DNA of 64,000 nt from Bdellovibrio sp. (GTDB lineage Bacteria; Bdellovibrionota; Bacteriovoracia; Bacteriovoracales; Bacteriovoracaceae). The number at the start of each line of letters is the position of its first letter. Position 1 is the first letter of the stretch. Shown one piece after another: positions 58,963 through 64,000 of this stretch. The stretch lies in NCBI GenBank assembly GCA_016187935.1, contig JACPIU010000040.1, positions 1-64,000 on the forward strand. Direction: 5' to 3'. Made by a program: the position numbers and the translations under genes. The notes beneath the pieces are model-generated. The model ran no database searches. It was not told the DNA's origin and saw only the letters and a list, made by a program, of their open reading frames with translations.

Positions 58963-60150
58963 GTGCCCGCTGTTATTACCGGTTTAGAACGTCTCGCTAA
59001 CGATGCAGTTTTGCAAAAGTTACTGAAGGGAAACGTGGGCCTTCTATGCCATAGTGCTTCTATTGATCGAAATTACACCCTATCTTTCTTTCATTTGCAA
59101 AAATTTCTGGGGGCCCGTTTAAAAAAGTTGTTCGGTCCACAGCATGGCTTTGTCACCGACGTGCAAGACAACATGATTGAATCGCAAGATTATATTCACC
59201 CCTTCTTTAAGCTTCCCGTCTACAGTCTATATTCCCAGACGCGCATTCCTACCGATCAGATGCTGACAGACCTAAACACCATTGTGGTGGATCTCCAAGA
59301 CGTCGGCACACGAGTCTATACCTATATTCATACCCTCACGCTTTTGATGGAAAAATGCCGTGAGAAAAATATCAAAGTGGTTATTCTTGACAGACCCAAC
59401 CCAGCTGGTGGTGTCTTAGTTGAAGGCAATATTCTCCAAAGTGGTTTTGAAAGTTTTGTCGGCCGTCACCCCATCCCCCAACGCCATGGATTGACCATCG
59501 GTGAAGTGGCCCGTCTGGCCAATCGCTTTTTCGGGTGCGACTGTGATTTGGAAGTCGTGACAATGTCAGGTTGGAAGCGCTCAATGTTTTTTACTGACAC
59601 AGGCCTTCCTTTCGTCTTACCTTCACCGAATCTTTCTTCCCCTGAGAGCACTTACGTATACCCGGGAACAGTCTTGTTTGAAGGAACCAATATCAGTGAG
59701 GGCCGCGGAACGACACGCGCCCTGGAAATGATTGGGCATCCCAAAATTGAGCCCTTTAGTTTCTGCCAAAAACTCCAAACCAAAATGGAGGAATGGAATT
59801 TGGAAGGTGTAAGCATACGACCCCTGGTCTTTCGACCCACCTTTCATAAATATCAGGATATTTCCTGCGGCGGCCTTCAGATTCATCCGACCAGACCACT
59901 AAACTTCTACTCATGGCGTTTTGGACAAATGCTGGTCAGGGCCTTTAAAGAAGAATTAGGCCCGGATTTTGAATGGATCAAAAAACCTTACGAATACGAA
60001 TTTAATCGATTGGCCATTGATTTGATCAATGGTAGCGACAAAATCAGACACTGGTGCGAGACAGATGGACAATTGAGTACCCTCCTCAGGCTTGAAGCAG
60101 AAGGTATGGATAAATACCTGAGTATGCGAGAAAGTATTCTTCTTTATTAA
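58963..60150 (+). CDS. NamZ-type exo-beta-N-acetylmuramidase (DUF1343)
   Basis: A 395-residue protein of the DUF1343 family, whose NamZ members release N-acetylmuramic acid from peptidoglycan fragments. LKKLFGPQHGF, SQDYIHPFFKLPVYSLYSQTRIP, VVDLQDVGTRVYTYIHTL, VVILDRPNPAGG and RHPIPQRHGLTIGE are all characteristic. There is no signal peptide, so it seems to act in the cytoplasm, on imported fragments; many homologues are exported. The start is a GTG at 58963 with GAGGAGG. In a predator it could recycle muropeptides from prey wall. Divergent from thyA. Confidence 0.88.
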   Translation: MPAVITGLERLANDAVLQKLLKGNVGLLCHSASIDRNYTLSFFHLQKFLGARLKKLFGPQHGFVTDVQDNMIESQDYIHPFFKLPVYSLYSQTRIPTDQMLTDLNTIVVDLQDVGTRVYTYIHTLTLLMEKCREKNIKVVILDRPNPAGGVLVEGNILQSGFESFVGRHPIPQRHGLTIGEVARLANRFFGCDCDLEVVTMSGWKRSMFFTDTGLPFVLPSPNLSSPESTYVYPGTVLFEGTNISEGRGTTRALEMIGHPKIEPFSFCQKLQTKMEEWNLEGVSIRPLVFRPTFHKYQDISCGGLQIHPTRPLNFYSWRFGQMLVRAFKEELGPDFEWIKKPYEYEFNRLAIDLINGSDKIRHWCETDGQLSTLLRLEAEGMDKYLSMRESILLY

Positions 60151-60209
60151 TGATGTTTCTACGAATCTATTCTGGTGTTAAAATTTTTGCTAGCGCTGGA
60201 GGGACATAA

Positions 60210-61247
60210 ATGACACAAGCAGGACCTGTGTTAATCTTGGATGATGATCCCGATATCATCAATTTTTTGACCCATGAATTTAAGAAACACAAGATCACGG
60301 TGGATCCGGCCAATGATATTGATCAGGCCTTGATCTTGTTACAAAAACGGTCTTATTTATGTGCCATCGTTGATATTGTTTTGGGACCCAATAAAACGTC
60401 GGAAAAAATCATTCAATTTTTAAAAGAAGGCAGCATCGAAAGTGCCCGCAAAACTCCTCTCATTATCACCAGTGCCTTTATGAATCCCCAGTATGCCAAG
60501 AAAATTGAAGAGAGAGGAATCAATGTCTACAAGGCCGTTCCAAAGCCTTTTCGTCCCGGCCAAATTTCAAAAATTATTCAACAGCTTCATGCCGATCTGA
60601 AGAGTGGTCTTTTTACTCCCATAGATCCCAAAGTCCTAAGCGAGACATCCCCTTCTTCCTCGCACGATATAAAGGGAATTGATGACCGCTTGGTGCATGT
60701 GGAAGAAGTTCGAGAACAGCATAAGGTCAACATTGCTGTCATGGCCCAAGATGATCTCAATTATAAAAACGAAGAAGGCGAAAGTTCTCTTATGATTTTT
60801 TGCCTTAAAACCAAGGCCGAACTAGTTGAAAAATTACTCGTTCTTGGGGCCAACCCAAACCACCTGGCGCAATCCGGACAAACCGCCGTTCATTATGCTG
60901 TTTTGGGTGGCAACAAGGAAATACTGACAATGCTGATTGGGGCCGGTGCCAATATCAATGTTGTTGATAACAACCAACATGATCCTTTATTCCTTGCCAT
61001 AAAAAAGAATGATTACATCATGGCCGATATTTTAATAAGTCATGGTGCCAAACTCGACAATAAGGTGGAAGGAAACTCCTATCTCTTTTGGGCCATGCAA
61101 CTGGGACAATTATCCATATTCAACCGCCTGCTTGCAGCGGGTGCTGATCCCAAAGTCCGAAACGTCGCAGGCAAAGATTTAAAACAAATTGCCCGGGAAG
61201 GAAACAAAAAACACTTCATGCGTGTACTGGGAACTCTCGATATCTAA
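60210..61247 (+). CDS. Response-regulator receiver fused to ankyrin repeats
   Basis: A 345-residue protein. The first 125 residues are a CheY-like receiver: ILDDDPD with the acidic pair, phospho-acceptor Asp in AIVDIVLG (about residue 55) and a Lys in AVPKPF (about residue 111). A linker (130-180) leads to about five ankyrin repeats (about 185-335), for example GQTAVHYAVLGGNKEIL and HDPLFLAIKKNDYIMADILISHGA. Ankyrin repeats bind other proteins, so phosphorylation may switch a protein-protein contact rather than DNA binding. A receiver-ankyrin fusion is uncommon in bacteria. It has TGGAGGG nine bases before the ATG. Convergent with the cNMP-binding gene. Confidence 0.85.
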   Translation: MTQAGPVLILDDDPDIINFLTHEFKKHKITVDPANDIDQALILLQKRSYLCAIVDIVLGPNKTSEKIIQFLKEGSIESARKTPLIITSAFMNPQYAKKIEERGINVYKAVPKPFRPGQISKIIQQLHADLKSGLFTPIDPKVLSETSPSSSHDIKGIDDRLVHVEEVREQHKVNIAVMAQDDLNYKNEEGESSLMIFCLKTKAELVEKLLVLGANPNHLAQSGQTAVHYAVLGGNKEILTMLIGAGANINVVDNNQHDPLFLAIKKNDYIMADILISHGAKLDNKVEGNSYLFWAMQLGQLSIFNRLLAAGADPKVRNVAGKDLKQIAREGNKKHFMRVLGTLDI

Positions 61248-61275
61248 GAACTGATTTCCTGGTAGAAATGGTCTA

Positions 61276-61623
61276 CTAGATTCGGATACGGGAATTAGCG
61301 CGACGAAGTCTTTCAAGCAAGGTATGAACGAGCGCCCGATACCAAAGCGGCAATTCCTCAAAAAACTTTTCAAACTTGGCGCTAGGAATGGCCACCAATT
61401 CGCAATCGCTAATGGCCTTGACAGAAGCACAGCGCGGTTGTTTATCAAGAAAGGACATCTCGCCCACCACCTCCCCGGCATAGATGGTTCCTATCTGTTT
61501 TTCAGTATCTGCAATTTTTTTTAGAACCGACATACTGCCTTTTTGCAAATACCACATCTGGGTGCTTTCCTCACCTTCTCGCACCAGATAATCTCCTTTG
61601 GCAATGATGACTGCATCGCTCAT
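61276..61623 (-). CDS. Stand-alone cyclic-nucleotide-binding domain protein
   Basis: A 115-residue protein made of a single cNMP-binding beta-barrel: YLVREGEESTQMWYLQKGSMSVLKK, then GEVVGEMSFLDKQPRCASVKAISDCELVAI with the GExxxx(L)xxxPRxA phosphate-binding cassette, and a C-terminal helix. It lacks the DNA-binding domain of CRP proteins. Such domains regulate partners when cAMP or cGMP binds; here the Arg of PRCAS is present, so binding is plausible. It lies beside the receiver-ankyrin gene (convergent, 28 bp apart), which suggests both belong to the same signalling set. A TATAAT box lies about 25 bp upstream. Confidence 0.85.
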   Translation of the reverse strand: MSDAVIIAKGDYLVREGEESTQMWYLQKGSMSVLKKIADTEKQIGTIYAGEVVGEMSFLDKQPRCASVKAISDCELVAIPSAKFEKFFEELPLWYRALVHTLLERLRRANSRIRI

Positions 61624-61648
61624 AATTTCTTACCTCATCTTAGTGTCT

Positions 61649-61654
61649 ATTATA
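61649..61654 (-). promoter_or_regulatory. -10 box of the cNMP-binding gene
   Basis: TATAAT in perfect consensus on the minus strand, 25 bp before the ATG at 61623. No good -35 is visible, so an activator may help. Confidence 0.45.
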
Positions 61655-61718
61655 CTCATAATACTTAATAAATAATCCCGGTACAATTGGCCGCGAAACT
61701 TAGTCTTTTACTCCGCCA

Positions 61719-63125
61719 TCAGTGAAAACCAAAAAGCTTCTTCTCTTTCATAATTTTGATAACTACTGGAGGAAGCATAGTTTCCAAACCAGGTTCGCCA
61801 TTTTCAATCATTTTTAAAACAGTGCGCGACCAAATTTTTAGATAATCTTTGTTATAATTTTCGATATCCACAAAAGCGCCCATTTCGAGGAGATAACTTA
61901 ACAGGCCTCGCACCTTCTCAGACACACGGCAGTTTTTTACGGTAATTAGCTGTCCCGTTTTCTCATCCTCAATTGGATAGACATAGATACGCCCCTTCTG
62001 GCCCAAGGTCTGTCCAATAGCGGCCAGCGGCCCTTGAGGATGTCCCAGATGTTTATCCACGTCGAGAAAGGCCTCAACACTGTAGACGCTCAGGATATAG
62101 GCCACCTTCTTTTTACACATGGGTTCTAGATAATTATTAAGTGACCATAGGGTTTCATGATTGGAAATGAGTACCTTTTGCCCAAGTGCCGCAAGCAGGT
62201 CCACCCGTGCCAGAAAATCAGAATCATCAACGGCACCGCGCTTTAACAGCTCATGCATGCTGATCTCACACAAGCACAAAATATGTTTTTGTTCACTGTC
62301 AGGCAGGTCACGCTTAAAAGCGGCCAATCCCTTTTCTATCATATCCAGATTGAGCAAGGTGGGAGGTCGGAAACTCCCGCGTAAAACGATAACATTTTTA
62401 TTATAGAGAGCATCACCTGGTCGATGTACTTGCCCATTCTCATCAAAAATAATCCCTGGGGAAAAATTTCTTTTAATCAAACCAAAGTTGAGCAAACGAG
62501 AATCAATTCCTTGGAAGGCGGGACCAAGAACTTTTATCGTCTCGATAGAGATGCGTTCAACGGTTAAGTTATCCAGCAGTGATTGTAAAAAAATATCCAG
62601 ATTGTCTAAAAGAAAATAGCAGCCATAAAGCAAATTGACTCCGATAAACCCGAGGGACTCTTGCTGTAATGTGGCCTGATTGTCTAACATTCGTACATGT
62701 AGAATCACATCGCTATGAGGCCCACCGGGACGGTGCTGAAAGCGCAACCCCATCACACCATACCCTGGACTGGCGTGTCCGCGAGTCGCAACCGTATTGG
62801 CAAAAGCAAAAAAGCGGGTATTGGCCGGTCGTGTACCTACCAGACGAGTCAATAAAATGGAGAATTCCCGATCGAGCATTTTTGACAAACGGCCTTCACA
62901 GACATATCGCCCGGATTCTTCTTTCCCATAGATAGCATCACTCATGGCCATATCGTAGGCGGAGATAGTTTTTGCGATTGTCCGGGCGGCGCCTCCGGCT
63001 TGAAAAAAATGGCGGGCCACTTCTTGACCTGCCCCAATCTCGGCAAAAGCACCGTAAATGCTATCGTCCTGATTAATTTGCATGGCCTTCTGTTTGGCGC
63101 TTAAAATTTGGATGTAATTCCCCAT
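61719..63125 (-). CDS. Conserved hypothetical protein, 468 aa
   Basis: A 468-residue soluble protein. The AFAEIGAGQEVARHFFQAGGAARTIAKTISAYDMAMSDAIYG opening is characteristic of a conserved family of unknown function, found in several phyla under inconsistent annotations. There is a CVCEG-like YVCEG, a large alpha/beta domain and no membrane segment. I do not assign a reaction. The ATG at 63125 has a weak site. It is alone on the minus strand between the cNMP-binding gene and the thioredoxin-like ferredoxin gene. Its length and conservation make it a housekeeping-type protein. Confidence 0.7.
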   Translation of the reverse strand: MGNYIQILSAKQKAMQINQDDSIYGAFAEIGAGQEVARHFFQAGGAARTIAKTISAYDMAMSDAIYGKEESGRYVCEGRLSKMLDREFSILLTRLVGTRPANTRFFAFANTVATRGHASPGYGVMGLRFQHRPGGPHSDVILHVRMLDNQATLQQESLGFIGVNLLYGCYFLLDNLDIFLQSLLDNLTVERISIETIKVLGPAFQGIDSRLLNFGLIKRNFSPGIIFDENGQVHRPGDALYNKNVIVLRGSFRPPTLLNLDMIEKGLAAFKRDLPDSEQKHILCLCEISMHELLKRGAVDDSDFLARVDLLAALGQKVLISNHETLWSLNNYLEPMCKKKVAYILSVYSVEAFLDVDKHLGHPQGPLAAIGQTLGQKGRIYVYPIEDEKTGQLITVKNCRVSEKVRGLLSYLLEMGAFVDIENYNKDYLKIWSRTVLKMIENGEPGLETMLPPVVIKIMKEKKLFGFH

Positions 63126-63233
63126 AGATATTTCTACTCACTTGTAAGCAGTTTAAAGAATGTCTAACCTGGGGCCCGTTCTCCTGAATAAACTAAATGC
63201 TATTCTAGGTACAAATATACAGGGTTGTAGCGA

Positions 63234-63557
63234 ATGGCGACAAGTAATGGCAACAAAAAGAATCTCAATTTACCAAGGGTGCATTGTTTTATCTGCAATC
63301 AGTGCGGTTATCAAATGGAAGATGGGGAAAAAAATCATGTCGAGGGTAAGAATTTCGGCCTCATCTTGAAAAAAATTTGTCAACATCGTTTCCCCAAAGG
63401 CCATGTCCTTGTTTATCAGACTAGTTGTCTCGGTTTTTGCAAAGAAGGCATCAGTTCTGTTATTTATCCACAGCAAATTATCAATACGTCCTTAAGGGGT
63501 GGGCAAGAATCTCAGATGGCCGATCTTATCGCTCAGTTGCTTCAATCTATGGATTAA
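63234..63557 (+). CDS. Thioredoxin-like [2Fe-2S] ferredoxin
   Basis: A 107-residue protein with HCFICNQCGYQ (three Cys near residues 18-24) and a later TSCLGFCKEGISSVIYPQ pair (about 64-82), the four-ligand pattern of thioredoxin-fold [2Fe-2S] ferredoxins (NuoE/Aquifex Fd-like). It carries electrons in the cytoplasm; the partner is unknown. The pattern here has one extra Cys (CFIC...C), so which three or four ligate the cluster is uncertain. The start at 63234 is the first ATG after a weak purine stretch. Confidence 0.75.
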   Translation: MATSNGNKKNLNLPRVHCFICNQCGYQMEDGEKNHVEGKNFGLILKKICQHRFPKGHVLVYQTSCLGFCKEGISSVIYPQQIINTSLRGGQESQMADLIAQLLQSMD

Positions 63558-63644
63558 TCACACACGTTGTAATTGGCCTTGCTCAAGACTTTTCACTGTT
63601 TAGTCGAAAAGAAATCAAAGATCACTTTTAATTAGAATATAAGT

Positions 63645-64000
63645 ATGTCAGAAGTTCCTAAGGAAAAGACATCCACAAAGACCCTTGAAATCAAGGATGT
63701 TCCATCTGCCGAAGAACTCAAGGACGCCCGTCCGGTGGAATCCACTGATCCGATCATAAAAACCAATCGCCAGGATGAAGAAAAAAAACAGAAGCATACA
63801 AAAATTTTGCTGCATGCTCGTGACGTCATTGAAAAAAGCAGCAAAGAAGATGAGGGCATTGAATTCACTGCCGCCACTACTGTATTTACCATGACTGATG
63901 CTATGAAGGCCCAACTCTCCACCACCACACCAGGTGATGCAACTCGCGCCATCACAGTTCCCAAGGTCTCCCTGAACCCCGACCAAGCGGAGTTGATAAA
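63645..64000 (+). CDS. Partial hydrophilic protein, cut by window end
   Basis: A frame from the ATG at 63645 that stays open to the end of the window (118 codons visible). It begins with a charged, disordered region (SEVPKEKTSTKTLEIKD, then Lys/Glu/Asp-rich) and continues with a Thr-rich part. No domain can be named from what is visible. The weak upstream site leaves the start uncertain. Confidence 0.55.
   Translation, partial: MSEVPKEKTSTKTLEIKDVPSAEELKDARPVESTDPIIKTNRQDEEKKQKHTKILLHARDVIEKSSKEDEGIEFTAATTVFTMTDAMKAQLSTTTPGDATRAITVPKVSLNPDQAELI

Overview
The window joins two different kinds of DNA at a tRNA-Ala gene (35676-35751, minus strand). The right part, about 35.7-64 kb, reads as chromosome of a Gram-negative bacterium with a large envelope and secreted-enzyme repertoire. 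Short leaders, many lipoproteins, beta-barrels ending in Phe, secreted proteases, a DUF1343/NamZ muramidase and small secreted proteins of no known family suggest the Bdellovibrionota (Bdellovibrio/Bacteriovorax-like predators). That placement is an inference from gene content; no rRNA or taxonomic marker is in the window.

From 21.7 to 35.7 kb lies the conjugation and integration end of an integrative conjugative element (ICE). It opens with a chain of small coupled genes (zinc ribbon, 38-aa peptide, LSm-like) and a large lipoprotein. A compact type IV secretion operon follows: VirB2-, VirB3-, VirB4-, VirB5-, VirB6-, VirB8-, VirB9- and VirB10-like proteins, a lipoprotein, and a VirD4-type coupling ATPase. 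Next come a winged-helix replication-relaxation-like protein, a 133-bp inverted repeat (the best oriT candidate), a basic accessory protein, an SSB, an Xis-like protein and a tyrosine recombinase ending 84 bp from the tRNA 3' end. I see no VirB11 ATPase and no canonical relaxase.

From 1 to about 21.5 kb is accessory DNA that is probably cargo of the same element; its left end is not visible. It holds a WYL regulator, envelope lipoproteins and a PEGA/barrel protein, runs of small membrane proteins, and a five-gene minus-strand module at 15.5-19.2 kb. That module encodes a small protein, a DndB-like DGQHR protein, a second protein with a degenerate version of the motif, a GIY-YIG nuclease domain and a stand-alone DnaB-type ATPase. 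It is divergent, across a nested palindromic operator, from a membrane protein and a PD-(D/E)XK nuclease-like protein. This is the best candidate for an undescribed defence or element-control system in the window.

The chromosomal side runs through an outer-membrane protein with its lipoprotein-sorting partner, a HAD 5'-nucleotidase, an HDAC-family deacetylase, a papain-like protease, a glycosyltransferase and an aldo/keto reductase. It continues with a nucleosidase, two secreted endonuclease/exonuclease/phosphatase-fold enzymes, a FecR protein, an M48-like protease and an astacin. A striking Cys-rich protein with two blocks of eleven 9-residue repeats follows, then a phosphodiesterase, thyA-folA, NamZ, a receiver-ankyrin fusion, a cyclic-nucleotide-binding protein and a thioredoxin-like ferredoxin. 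The last gene is cut by the window end.
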